A stretch of 64,000 bases of DNA, from positions 682,001-746,000 of the forward strand of contig NZ_CP020773.1 in assembly GCF_002101335.1 (NCBI RefSeq). Direction: 5' to 3'. This document shows, piece after piece, positions 38,361-47,701 of this stretch; the first letter of the stretch is position 1, and every line of letters starts with the position of its first letter. The stretch is from Staphylococcus lutrae (GTDB lineage Bacteria; Bacillota; Bacilli; Staphylococcales; Staphylococcaceae). The notes below the pieces were generated by a model. It made no database searches. It was not told the origin of the DNA and was given only the letters and a program-made list of their open reading frames with translations. The position numbers and the translations under genes were made by a program.

Positions 38361-39062
38361 ATGAATAAAGAAATGCGTCAACAGCAACTTCTGTCTCTCA
38401 TTCAAGAAGAAAAAACAATGACTGCCTCAGCATTAGCGCGTCAACTGAATGTCTCAAAACGAACGATTTCTCGTGATATACAAGCACTTGAGAAAAAAGG
38501 GGTACCGATCGTGGCATATACCGGAAAATCCGGTGGCTATCAACTACAAAGGACACATCGACCTTATCAATTGACCCTCACTGACACGGAATTACAAGCC
38601 TTATATCTCCTTTTAAAAGAGAGCTTGGCACAATCAACACTGCCCTATAAAACAATCACACGGACCCTTATTCAGAAGATTTTAAAACAGCCGTACACCC
38701 ATATTCGGCGCACATTACAGCAGTTGGATGAATTCATTTTATATGAAACACATAAGCAACCACGCTTACCTCATCTTTTTGAAGATCTTCTTGTTTACTG
38801 TCATGAAAGAAAAGTCATGGGTATCGATTATCGTACGACAAAAAATGCACCACCACAATTTGAAAATGTCATCTTTATTGGTTTAATCGCTCGCCATGAA
38901 GGTTGGCAAGCCATTGTGTATCATATTGGAGGAAATTATACGCAATATGTTGACATTGCCTTAATTGAAGATATTGCTTATTCATTTAAAAAATCGATAA
39001 AAACTGAAGATATTACGCTCGAGAACTATCAATCCTTTTTAAAACATCCTCATTCATCATAA
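38361..39062 (+). CDS. HTH transcription regulator (YafY/DeoR-like)
   Basis: 233 aa, ATG 38361 after AAGGAGG. N-terminal winged helix: MTASALARQLNVSKRTISRD and IQALEKKGVPIVAYTGKSGGYQL. The C-terminal half is an effector or WYL-like domain without a recognised motif. Divergent from rsaI with 160 nt between. Target genes are unknown. Confidence 0.82.
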   Translation: MNKEMRQQQLLSLIQEEKTMTASALARQLNVSKRTISRDIQALEKKGVPIVAYTGKSGGYQLQRTHRPYQLTLTDTELQALYLLLKESLAQSTLPYKTITRTLIQKILKQPYTHIRRTLQQLDEFILYETHKQPRLPHLFEDLLVYCHERKVMGIDYRTTKNAPPQFENVIFIGLIARHEGWQAIVYHIGGNYTQYVDIALIEDIAYSFKKSIKTEDITLENYQSFLKHPHSS

Positions 39063-39352
39063 AAAACCGATGTGTGCGATACAATGCAACATTGGTTTTT
39101 TTGTGTTCAATCACGATTTGCACAAAAGTTAAAAATTCGTTTTACCGCAAACCTTTATATTGAATACTGTGATATTCATCGCTCATGTTTTAAGGATATT
39201 TCAATAAAATCTTCTTGAATTGCTCCAGTTTTTTATTCATTGTGCGTCAGCATTAACAATTGTTTTAAATCATATTACAACTTGTGTCATGCTTACATAT
39301 TCACCATCAATCACTGATATAATAGCCTATATTTAACAAAGAGGTGAACATA

Positions 39353-39733
39353 ATGACCTATCACATACCAAATGAAACAGAAGCTTTACAAGGATTAAAT
39401 GTACTGTTGGATTTAGCGACTCAATTTGATTTAATCTATCCTCACGACCGCAATCAAGCGGCGCATATTTTAGAAAAATTACAAGAAAAAGTAGCAGTAT
39501 TATTTCATAATGCCCCTAATCCCGCGCAAATTGACGCCTTCACGCACTATCCTTATGACCGTTATTATACTTGCCTACATCATCTATATCATCACCCGCT
39601 CGTTTTCATCGACTTCGGCAGCCAAAGTAAAGTCAATCAGGGCTATATTCAAGTGATTTCATGTGCACAGTCCTGTTTTGCAACAGCGAGATGGATATCG
39701 GGTCTCACGGATATCAGCGAGGCGCATTACTGA
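39353..39733 (+). CDS. Hypothetical protein, 126 aa
   Basis: ATG 39353 follows AGAGGTG by 6 nt. Soluble, rich in His and Tyr (HYPYDRYYTCLHHLYHHPLV), with two late Cys. No family recognised. It stands alone with a terminator behind it. Confidence 0.6.
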   Translation: MTYHIPNETEALQGLNVLLDLATQFDLIYPHDRNQAAHILEKLQEKVAVLFHNAPNPAQIDAFTHYPYDRYYTCLHHLYHHPLVFIDFGSQSKVNQGYIQVISCAQSCFATARWISGLTDISEAHY

Positions 39734-39765
39734 ATCATCTGCCATCAATACGATGTGACCAATGA

Positions 39766-39794
39766 AAAAAGGGTGGACATTTGTCCGACCCTCA
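39766..39794. terminator. Hairpin terminator
   Basis: AGGGTgGACA and TGTCCgACCCT pair; an A run precedes, so it can serve the permease gene on the minus strand and the preceding gene on the plus strand. Confidence 0.6.
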
Positions 39795-40039
39795 GTACAC
39801 CTTACGCTTTAGACCCTTAAAGATTCACTCGAACGATGCGACGTTTGTGTCAATCAAACGGCCATTGGAAAAAGGGATGCTATTAAAATGTCTCACCCAT
39901 CTTTTTATCTCTTACATCCAATGGCTTTCAAACTACCGATTAAAGCACGGCGGCTCTCAATAAAACGATACAACTCAATCCAATATGACCTTTCACATCG
40001 CTAATGCTTTAACCTTTACATTAGACGATCTTGTTACAA

Positions 40040-41428
40040 TTATAATTTAAAATCTTCTTTATCACGCTTGTGGTATCCACGTAAAAAGAAAAAGACAGCC
40101 ATAAATCCTAAAAACAAAAATCCAATAATGACTGAGACACGTGTCTCTTGATTGATGAGCATACCCACAAGTACCAATACTAAAAATAAGATTGAAAGAT
40201 AGTTTGTGAACGGTGCAAGTGGCATTTTAAATGGGTGATTTTCCAATTTTTCTGGAAATTTCTTTCTAAATTGAATATGACTAAATAAAATCATAAACCA
40301 CGGAATCATCCCCGGTAAAATTGATGCACTATAAACATATACAAAAATGTTTTCAGATCCATCAATCATTTTCGGTAAAATGACATTTAAAATGACCCCA
40401 ATAAAAATACCAATAGATACAGCGATAACTGTGTAAAAAGGCACACCATTTTTCAATACTTTTTTAAATATTGCTGGTAATTGACGATGTTGTGCTAATG
40501 TAAAAATCATTCGGCTAGAGCTAAATATCCCTGAGTTACATCCTGACATCGCTGCCGTGATGACAACAAAATTAATCAAACCTGCTGCTATGGTAATTCC
40601 TACTTTTGCAAATGTTGCGACAAAAGGACTTCCAATATCATGTAATGCATTCCAAGGATACACTGTAACAATGACGAAAATGGCACCAATATAAAAGATT
40701 AAAATACGCCAGATGACACCATTAACTGCTTTTTTAATATTCTTTTGTGGGTCCTTTGTTTCACCTGCTGTAATACCGATTAACTCAACCCCTTGATATG
40801 AACCGATGACAATAGATAAAGCAAAGAAAAAGCCTAACCAACCATTAGGTAAAAACCCACCGTGTGCTGTAAGGTTACTTAACCCGATTGGATGACCGCC
40901 ATTACCGATTCCAAAGAAAATCAAACCGAATCCTGCAATAATCATTAAAATGATTGTTACAATTTTAATCATTGCAAACCAGAATTCAAACTCACCAAAT
41001 GCTTTAACAGACACTGCATTCGCAGCCGTCAAAATCACAATCACAATAATGCCAGGAATCCATGTTGGCAATTCTGGGAACCAAAATTTCATGTATGCGC
41101 CCACCGCAATAACTTCGGACATCCCTACAACAATCCATTGAAATATATTCGCCCACGCAGTCACGTAACCTGCGACGGGATGTATATAGTCTGTAGCATA
41201 ATTTGCAAATGAACCCGTAGATGGATCGAGATAAACCATCTCTCCCATTGCACGCATAATTAAAAATAAAAACAAACCTGCAACTAAATAAGCAAAGATA
41301 ACAGATGGGCCTGTCCATGCAATGGTACTTGATGCGCCCATAAATAAACCCACACCAATTGTACCACCTAGTGCGATCATTTGAATCTGCCGAGAACTTA
41401 ATCCTCTGTGTAATTGATTATCTTCCAT
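40040..41428 (-). CDS. Amino-acid permease, APC superfamily
   Basis: 462 aa with 12 membrane segments. Amino acid transporter (AAT) features: QIQMIALGGTIGVGLFMGAS near the N-terminus (TM1), YVTAWANIFQWIVVGMSEV, SYQGVELIGITAGETKDPQK. Closest to the AapA/GabP/YbxG group, so D-serine, alanine, glycine, GABA or another neutral amino acid is possible. A near-perfect cre lies 137 nt upstream, suggesting catabolite control. Confidence 0.88.
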   Translation of the reverse strand: MEDNQLHRGLSSRQIQMIALGGTIGVGLFMGASSTIAWTGPSVIFAYLVAGLFLFLIMRAMGEMVYLDPSTGSFANYATDYIHPVAGYVTAWANIFQWIVVGMSEVIAVGAYMKFWFPELPTWIPGIIVIVILTAANAVSVKAFGEFEFWFAMIKIVTIILMIIAGFGLIFFGIGNGGHPIGLSNLTAHGGFLPNGWLGFFFALSIVIGSYQGVELIGITAGETKDPQKNIKKAVNGVIWRILIFYIGAIFVIVTVYPWNALHDIGSPFVATFAKVGITIAAGLINFVVITAAMSGCNSGIFSSSRMIFTLAQHRQLPAIFKKVLKNGVPFYTVIAVSIGIFIGVILNVILPKMIDGSENIFVYVYSASILPGMIPWFMILFSHIQFRKKFPEKLENHPFKMPLAPFTNYLSILFLVLVLVGMLINQETRVSVIIGFLFLGFMAVFFFLRGYHKRDKEDFKL

Positions 41429-41873
41429 GACAACGTTCCATCTCCTTTTGTAACCCCTATTTCATATTAAATTGATGTTGAACCGTGCATGTCGCTATTA
41501 TACTACAATATGTTGATATTTAAAGAAAAATTTAAAAATGTAATGCGATTATTAACGACTTTTATGTAAGCGCTTACTTCAATAAATCACACTCTCTTAG
41601 ATAGCGCACAACCTTTAATCCCCTTAACTTCAAGGGATAGAACCATCTGCCTCCTTTTCATCATCAGACTCTTTTTCATACTGTGCAATTCAAAAAAAGT
41701 CACAAAATTGTCACAAAATAACACCTCTCTCATGACGAATGAATCAGGCCTCCTACTTTCATAGCGTACGAAACAGTTTGGCATAAAAATGCATGATCAG
41801 CGCACTCGCAATGGCCATACACTTTCTCTTCTATGTTATAATGGGGGCAATTCAAGCTGTGAAGGAGTACTTT
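41429..41873. other. Divergent regulatory region of the permease gene
   Basis: 445 bases without a gene. Contains the cre and a tandem GTCACAAAAT (41696-41705 and 41709-41718 approximately) of unknown role, and a TGTTATAATG extended -10 near 41833-41842 for the following plus-strand gene. Confidence 0.5.
41565..41578. promoter_or_regulatory. cre upstream of the amino-acid permease
   Basis: TGTAAGCGCTTACT agrees with the CcpA consensus at 13 of 14 positions and is part of the palindrome AGTAAGCGCTTACT on either strand. Confidence 0.65.
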
Positions 41874-42209
41874 ATGAATCGAATCATTGTTGTGAGGGGA
41901 ATCATCATTTCCATCATATTAGGACTACTGTTTTTCTTTATGAATCAAGCACAGGCGACTGAGGAGACGCAAACGTTGCTGATGCGTTCAATATTCGTCG
42001 CGTGCACGTTTGCTTTGCTCTATTTTATAACATTCAGTCTTTTAAATAATGAATCACGTAAACGCCTGTACGGGCCGCCACTATTAATCGGGCTCATTGG
42101 CGGTATTTTGATTGGGCAATTGTTACAACATCCGTTGATTGGTGTCGGAGTCGGGGTCGTTCTCGGCCTACTTATCGGCATGATTCGACAACGTAGCGTA
42201 AAGGAGTGA
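41874..42209 (+). CDS. Small membrane protein, 111 aa
   Basis: ATG 41874 follows AAGGAG; an upstream in-frame ATG has no ribosome site and would overlap the promoter. Four hydrophobic segments (about 7-24, 38-57, 68-86, 90-105) with a Gly-rich third and fourth pair. Not recognised. It ends 6 nt before the next small membrane protein, so they form a pair. Confidence 0.7.
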   Translation: MNRIIVVRGIIISIILGLLFFFMNQAQATEETQTLLMRSIFVACTFALLYFITFSLLNNESRKRLYGPPLLIGLIGGILIGQLLQHPLIGVGVGVVLGLLIGMIRQRSVKE

Positions 42210-42215
42210 TGAACC

Positions 42216-42398
42216 ATGTCGACACAATGGATAGGTGCACTGATTATAATCGTTCTCTTAATCAGTTTGATTCCTAATGCTTATATGCTTTATAAAACAT
42301 CAAAAACAGACATTCCAAATACCCGCTATAAACTGATGGTAGGGGTCGATGCCATGCTGCTCGTCTTGGTGATTGCTGCGATTCTTATTTTGAAATAA
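42216..42398 (+). CDS. Small membrane protein, 60 aa
   Basis: Two membrane helices (about 6-25 and 40-59) around a short polar loop KTSKTDIPNTRYK. Start ATG 42216 with AAGGAG upstream. Coupled to the 111-aa protein. Function unknown. Confidence 0.65.
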   Translation: MSTQWIGALIIIVLLISLIPNAYMLYKTSKTDIPNTRYKLMVGVDAMLLVLVIAAILILK

Positions 42399-42852
42399 CC
42401 TTACTTTGTCAATGACGCAAACGTTGAATGACACAATAACGGATGCGCCATTGGCTTTTTCTATGCATTGAACTGGTCAGTACGTGATCCAGTCCAAAAT
42501 ATAAAAGATGATCCGATGTCGTTCACCCTACAAACCGCGCAAATTTTTCAATGTCATCGCATCGAGAGAAATTAAGAAAATGAACTAAAATCTCCTCATT
42601 CGAATAAAATCGATACCCATTAACACTATAAAATAGACACATTGCGTTCTGCCTTGTCGCTGGAACTGATTTTTATAAAGACACTGGTTGACTTAAAAAA
42701 GTGCTGGTAAACTAGGATATAAAGTCATTTCACTTAATATCACAGATGTATACTAACCCTAAAATGCGTTTCTTGTGACCTTTGCCAGGCGTACCGATAA
42801 AATGAGCTGTGAAAATATTATCTGATGGTTAATATCTTCACAGCTCATTGTG
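42399..42852. other. Intergenic region
   Basis: 454 bases between convergent genes. The only structure I can support is the terminator at 42802-42848. Confidence 0.5.
42802..42848 (-). terminator. Long intrinsic terminator
   Basis: ATGAGCTGTGAAaATATTA pairs with TAATATcTTCACAGCTCAT; the minus strand continues with TTTTATCG. Confidence 0.8.
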
Positions 42853-43044
42853 CTATATTCGACCTTGTAAGAAAAAATAATACACAACCCCAGCTAGGAC
42901 ACCATAAACAACCAGGCCAGTCAGGGCAGAAAGGACATGGATATGCATAGGTATATGCTTTTGGAACCGGGGTGCCAAGACAAGTTGGCCGACTAAAATG
43001 ATGAGAGGACCAATGATAAAAAATAATATCATTTCAATACTCAT
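42853..43044 (-). CDS. Small membrane protein, 63 aa
   Basis: Two hydrophobic helices (about 3-24 and 37-58). Its start overlaps the stop of the HAD phosphatase gene (ATGA), so it is translationally coupled. No family recognised. Confidence 0.65.
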   Translation of the reverse strand: MSIEMILFFIIGPLIILVGQLVLAPRFQKHIPMHIHVLSALTGLVVYGVLAGVVYYFFLQGRI

Positions 43045-43685
43045 TGGCTTTCCTCATCAAAATACTTTGATACGACTTGTGTCAAGTCGACTGATTTAGC
43101 AAGTAAATTCAACTCGGAAAAGTCGCTTTTTGCAGTGAAAACATTGGGATTCACAATCACATCTAAGCCGGCATGAACTGCTGCTGTTGCCCCCTTAACA
43201 GAGTCCTCGATTGCTAAACATTGCGTTGGAAGAAAATTCAGTGCTTGAACAACTGTTAAATATAAATCCGGTGCTGGTTTAACCGCTTCGACATCTTCAC
43301 GCCCTTTGATTGTAGAGATATATTGATTTATCCCTAATTTTTGTGTAAGCACTTCAATATGTTGTCTTGTACTACTTGTTGCAATCCCCATTGGAATATG
43401 CCGTTGATGTAATTGTTGCATCAGCGCAAGCACACCAGGTCTTAATGGCAACTCGCTCGCTGTTTCATAATGTTCCTGATAGAGTTGTTGCGTTAATGAC
43501 TCTCCGATATGTGTTAATAAATGTTGGTGAAGTCCTAATGCACGCCCGCCAATATTCGAACGATAAAACGCTTCACTCACACACGGTTGACCCGCTTCTT
43601 TTAAATAATGATTAACTGAATTGAATAAATGTTGCTCGGTGTCTATAATCGTACCATCAAAATCAAAAATCACTGCACGATACAT
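43041..43685 (-). CDS. HAD-superfamily hydrolase (beta-phosphoglucomutase-like)
   Basis: 214 aa. HAD motif I FDFDGTIIDTE with the nucleophile Asp, motif II IATSSTRQH, motif III Lys in EAVKPAPDLY and motif IV IEDSVKGATAAVHAG. The helical cap between motifs I and II is of the beta-phosphoglucomutase/phosphatase subclass. Acts on a small sugar phosphate, unspecified. Confidence 0.87.
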   Translation of the reverse strand: MYRAVIFDFDGTIIDTEQHLFNSVNHYLKEAGQPCVSEAFYRSNIGGRALGLHQHLLTHIGESLTQQLYQEHYETASELPLRPGVLALMQQLHQRHIPMGIATSSTRQHIEVLTQKLGINQYISTIKGREDVEAVKPAPDLYLTVVQALNFLPTQCLAIEDSVKGATAAVHAGLDVIVNPNVFTAKSDFSELNLLAKSVDLTQVVSKYFDEESQ

Positions 43686-43753
43686 TTTTATCTCCTCTAT
43701 TCCATTCGTTGATTTTACTGTACAATGATTGTCGCGTTAATTGAAACATGTTT

Positions 43754-44584
43754 TTAAAACCCTGGACCTGCTGTTGCAAATTCAAACATCACTTTATTCT
43801 GTCTATAATATAAAGACTTGAACCAAATACGATCAATCATCCCTGAATGTTTCCCAGGTAATTCGTCATGAATTCTAATTAACTCATTTAATGTTGATTC
43901 ATTATCTGTTGTCAACGCATGATGATGAATATAACCTCGACCTGGTCGAACAGATGGACCGTCTTTTTGGACGATTACGATATCTGTATAATAACCTGAC
44001 TCATCTAATGCGAATATCATTTGATGATCAAATTGCGCTTTACTTTTGTAACCTAAAGTATCACGAAAATAATTAATGGTTTTTTGTGCATCTCTAACAT
44101 GGATTTCAATAGGACCTAATCCTAAAATCTGGTATTCTTGGGGAACATCATTTTCGACCGAATTCCCCCAATTTATTGGTATAGTCGCCTCACCATTCAC
44201 TAGCATTACATAGGATACATTATCAGGATCATCGAAATAAAGTGCGGGTTGTCCCTCATATGAACCTCTTGAAATCTGCTGTGCTATACCTTGTAATCGA
44301 TTTTCAAAAAAATCTAAAGCTGCCACACTTTTTACAAGCAAACCAATTCTAGCAATCATATTTGTTCCTTTACGCATTGCTCCCGCATTTGGGATTTCGA
44401 AAAAAGTTAATAGTGTTCCAGGTGTATTCGTTTGATTACCATAAAAAACGTGAACCATATCGTGGTTATCTTGATTGACTGTCTCTTGAACTAAATTCAA
44501 TCCCAATGTGTGAAGATAAAACGCTTTATTCATATCTAAATTTTTAGTGTACATAGAGATATGATGATGCCCTGTAATAATCAT
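43754..44584 (-). CDS. Glyoxalase/ring-cleaving dioxygenase (VOC family)
   Basis: 276 aa from ATG 44584, 6-7 nt after GGAGGGG. Two vicinal-oxygen-chelate modules: first ITGHHHISMYTKNLDMNKAF (metal His), second LGPIEIHVRDAQKTINYF with YIHHHALTTDN. Similar to MhqO/MhqE-type extradiol dioxygenases involved in quinone and electrophile resistance. Exact substrate not determined. Confidence 0.8.
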   Translation of the reverse strand: MIITGHHHISMYTKNLDMNKAFYLHTLGLNLVQETVNQDNHDMVHVFYGNQTNTPGTLLTFFEIPNAGAMRKGTNMIARIGLLVKSVAALDFFENRLQGIAQQISRGSYEGQPALYFDDPDNVSYVMLVNGEATIPINWGNSVENDVPQEYQILGLGPIEIHVRDAQKTINYFRDTLGYKSKAQFDHQMIFALDESGYYTDIVIVQKDGPSVRPGRGYIHHHALTTDNESTLNELIRIHDELPGKHSGMIDRIWFKSLYYRQNKVMFEFATAGPGF

Positions 44585-44656
44585 TTTGATACCCCTCCTC
44601 ATTATTCCATCATCAACTAGTATATTTTATATACCTAGATATTTCAACATATTGAC

Positions 44657-44935
44657 CTAAGTTAAACCTGGTAAGAGAAAGAAACATACTCCTCCTATAA
44701 TAATGATTGAAATTGGAAAAACTAAGCTTTGGATAAATCGAACTTGTCGCCTTGGCAATGTGGTTTTCATTAACCATGTTTCTATTGTAAAGTTAACGAG
44801 TGTTAAAATTACCATAAGGCTTGTGAATAACTGAAACCCATTTGAAAAGTTCATGATGAACCCAGCGGACAGAATTAACATCATCAAAAATATCGAGACA
44901 GTAATGAAATAGTTTTGAAAAATCTTGACCATCAT
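44657..44935 (-). CDS. Small membrane protein, 92 aa
   Basis: Three hydrophobic segments (about 8-29, 35-52, 68-90) with a basic loop TTLPRRQVRF. Unrecognised. It is 72 nt upstream of the VOC gene on the same strand. Confidence 0.6.
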   Translation of the reverse strand: MMVKIFQNYFITVSIFLMMLILSAGFIMNFSNGFQLFTSLMVILTLVNFTIETWLMKTTLPRRQVRFIQSLVFPISIIIIGGVCFFLLPGLT

Positions 44936-45310
44936 TTTAAATCACACCTTTTTATTAACCGTAAAATCCTTTGATTTAAACCATATTTTCGCACAACCTA
45001 ATAGAAAAGTAAAATTTGTAATAAAATATGTCTTGGAAACTCCCAAAAATCATATTGTTAAAATTTACATCATTTAACAATAACTGATATGCATCGTTTA
45101 TCTGGATATTCATTGGCACTACTCTATTAACCCTCTGTACGACATATATTCACACCAATGAAATAACTCGAATGAAAGCCCTTGCCAAAAATTGCATTCA
45201 CTCGAGTCATCTTCTCTTTATTTTTCAAACAACGCAAGATTTCCAAAGTCCCCTTGCCCTGCATGAAAAATGAGATATTAATGTATTCACTACCATTCTC
45301 CTCTTGATAA
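44936..45310. other. Intergenic region with one hairpin
   Basis: 375 bases. ACTCGAaTGAAaGC and GCaTTCAcTCGAGT (45168-45210) can pair; I see no gene. Confidence 0.5.
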
Positions 45311-46231
45311 TCATGTCACTTTAGATGCCCAATACTTCGCTAATAGTGGTCCTGTAACTAAATGAACGACACTAAAAATAGCGCCTGGCACAGCGGCCAA
45401 TGGATTAAAATGTACCGTCGCAAGTGAAGAAGCGAGTCCTGAGTTTTGCATTCCCACTTCAATGGCCACTGTTTTTTGATTGGCATAGTTTAATTTAAGC
45501 GCATATGAGAGCCAAAATCCGAGCAAATAGCCAATCATATTATGTAAGATGACCACCGCAAAGATAAGTAATCCTGTTTGAATAATCAGCGCACGACTAC
45601 CAGCAACAACTGTCGCTAAAATGATTGAAATGGCGATGACTGAAATCAAAGGTAAAATATCTTCCCCCACTTCAGCAATACGTTTAAAAAATCTTTGAAT
45701 GATGATCCCTAATAACAATGGCACGAGTACAACTTTTAATACTGAGATGAACATCGCCAATAACGATACATTCATCCATTCTCTTGCCAATCCGTACATA
45801 AGTAAAGGGGTCAAAAATGAAGCGAGTACTGTCGAAACAGTCGTAATTGTAACTGACAATGATACATTCCCTTTCGCTAAGTAACTAATGACATTACTCG
45901 ATGTTCCGCCAGGACAACAGCCGACTAAAATAACACCAATAGCAATATCAGGTGGCAGTTGAAACAATTTAACGACAGCATATGCAGTCAGCGGCATAAT
46001 CGTATATTGTAATGCCACTCCGATGAGGACCGCTTTCGGCTCCTTTAAAACGAGTTTAAAGTCGTCCACTGTGACTGTTAATCCCATCCCCAACATCACG
46101 ACGCCTAATAGATACGGGATGACAATTCCCCATCCTTTGAAAACGTCCGGAATGATAAAAGCAATCAAACTTGCTAATAACATCCATAATAAAAAAGTTT
46201 TAGATGCAAACTGACCTATCCGTTGTAACAT
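45311..46231 (-). CDS. Bile acid:sodium symporter (BASS) family transporter
   Basis: 306 aa with about nine to ten membrane segments. Family motifs: GLTVTVDDFKLVLKEPKAV, ILVGCCPGGTSSNVISYLAKG (the conserved GCCPGG-xxSN) and VAIEVGMQNSGLASSLA (ExxxQN). BASS members carry Na+-coupled organic anions such as pantoate, pyruvate or bile acids; which one here is unknown. Confidence 0.87.
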   Translation of the reverse strand: MLQRIGQFASKTFLLWMLLASLIAFIIPDVFKGWGIVIPYLLGVVMLGMGLTVTVDDFKLVLKEPKAVLIGVALQYTIMPLTAYAVVKLFQLPPDIAIGVILVGCCPGGTSSNVISYLAKGNVSLSVTITTVSTVLASFLTPLLMYGLAREWMNVSLLAMFISVLKVVLVPLLLGIIIQRFFKRIAEVGEDILPLISVIAISIILATVVAGSRALIIQTGLLIFAVVILHNMIGYLLGFWLSYALKLNYANQKTVAIEVGMQNSGLASSLATVHFNPLAAVPGAIFSVVHLVTGPLLAKYWASKVT

Positions 46232-46431
46232 TAAAATATCTCCCCCAACTATAAAATAATCTTAATAATCAGAATATTAACATACGTAAATATAGCCCGC
46301 AATATTTTTTGCAAATATTTTAACTATCTCGGTCACTTTTATTGCTTTATTTTTACATCTATAGTCCGACAGATTTTCAAATACACTCATGATACAATGA
46401 GGACGATAAAAAAATAAAATGGGGAATGACA

Positions 46432-46968
46432 ATGATTCTAGGCAAAACAGAGACTTTTATTTTAAACATCGACCAAATGTCGCATCGCTGGGCGCGTCAT
46501 AAGTTATTAAAACAAATCAAAACCATTCATTTAGATTTAAAAATACAAACAGAATGGTTGAAACTTCAACAATCGTACTTGCTCAAAGTTCAACTTCCAA
46601 AGCAAGCACTCCCTTATCTGATTAGTTTTATTAGTTTTCACCACTATCGCATATTTCAAATTGTTCCTTATCAATTATTCGATACGATACAACCTATACA
46701 CGAGCGTCCATTTGAAGAACATCGCTTCGAGGTGATGATAGATGGCTTAAATGACCCCTTCATTAAAGATAAAGTCATCGATATTTTAAATGACTTTCAA
46801 GATTCACGTATCATGTACAACTTCACACAAGATATTTTAAAAATCACAACTACGTCTGCGGTCATGTGCGGCCTCATTCATGCGTTAGCAACGCGAAATG
46901 TAGACATTTACCACGTCCATATCCCTGTACGAACTTTTCCCAAAATACGCATTTCATCACATCTTTAA
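46432..46968 (+). CDS. Hypothetical protein, 178 aa
   Basis: Start ATG 46432, 7 nt after GGGG; ATG 46426 is too close. Soluble; no signal or membrane segment. No family recognised; the pattern MIDGLNDPFIKDKVIDIL is the best conserved-looking stretch. Monocistronic. Confidence 0.6.
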   Translation: MILGKTETFILNIDQMSHRWARHKLLKQIKTIHLDLKIQTEWLKLQQSYLLKVQLPKQALPYLISFISFHHYRIFQIVPYQLFDTIQPIHERPFEEHRFEVMIDGLNDPFIKDKVIDILNDFQDSRIMYNFTQDILKITTTSAVMCGLIHALATRNVDIYHVHIPVRTFPKIRISSHL

Positions 46969-47076
46969 CACGGGCTCAGCTCATCCCTTCGCATTTAAGC
47001 GCAACAGGTGAATGACGACCGTACGCCACACAATGCATGTTGAAATCATTGAAACTGCTCTGCGTTCTATACGAAA

Positions 47077-47121
47077 AAAATGACTGCACCGCCTCACATA
47101 GCAGTACAATCATTTTTTCAT
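47077..47121. terminator. Bidirectional terminator
   Basis: AAAAAATGAcTGcACcGC pairs with GCaGTaCAaTCATTTTTT; T run on both strands. It overlaps the stop of the SRPBCC gene. Confidence 0.7.
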
Positions 47122-47624
47122 AGTTCATGCTCTATATCGCGTGCCTCTAACTCGCGTTGTAACAAATCAAACATCAATTCAAAACCATGCGCCGTGTGAT
47201 CATGATACGCTTTTTTCTGTTGCTTGTATTCGAGATGCGACATACGTCGGGCTTTAGGCATCATTGCTCTATAATAAAATGTCATTGCCATTAACTCAGG
47301 TGAACGCGCTTCGAAATAGACCTCAATCTCATCGGCTTGTTCACTCAATTCAGGCATCTGAATCGTTTGCATAATCTGTTCTCCTTGTTTCAATGTTTGA
47401 TAAGTCCCGATTACTTCAATGCGCTTTCCTTGTCGTAAATCCACTATCTTGTATTGTCCCCCTTCAACAGGATTTACTACAAGTTCCTGGTTCGTACGAG
47501 GAGAAGTCATAAACCAATGAATTAATCGTTTGGGGTCCACCCACGCCTGATATGCATGTATGGGTGTTGTTTTCATATGACGAACGAGTTGAATTTCAAC
47601 CCATTCATTTTGTATATGCTTCAT
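47118..47624 (-). CDS. SRPBCC/AHSA1-domain protein
   Basis: 168 aa from ATG 47624, 6 nt after AGGAGG; upstream in-frame ATGs overlap the ribosome site. AHSA1-like START fold: TTPIHAYQAWVDPKRLIHWF near the N-terminus, GGQYKIVDLRQGKRIEVIGTY, and a C-terminal long helix (HTAHGFELMFDLLQRELEA). Binds an unknown hydrophobic ligand. Confidence 0.75.
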   Translation of the reverse strand: MKHIQNEWVEIQLVRHMKTTPIHAYQAWVDPKRLIHWFMTSPRTNQELVVNPVEGGQYKIVDLRQGKRIEVIGTYQTLKQGEQIMQTIQMPELSEQADEIEVYFEARSPELMAMTFYYRAMMPKARRMSHLEYKQQKKAYHDHTAHGFELMFDLLQRELEARDIEHEL

Positions 47625-47701
47625 TTCCATCCTCCTTGCTTTCGGCCTTTCATGCATCACATACCAACGCCTTTACTGCCCCTATGCCTGTCGCTCCATT
47701 A

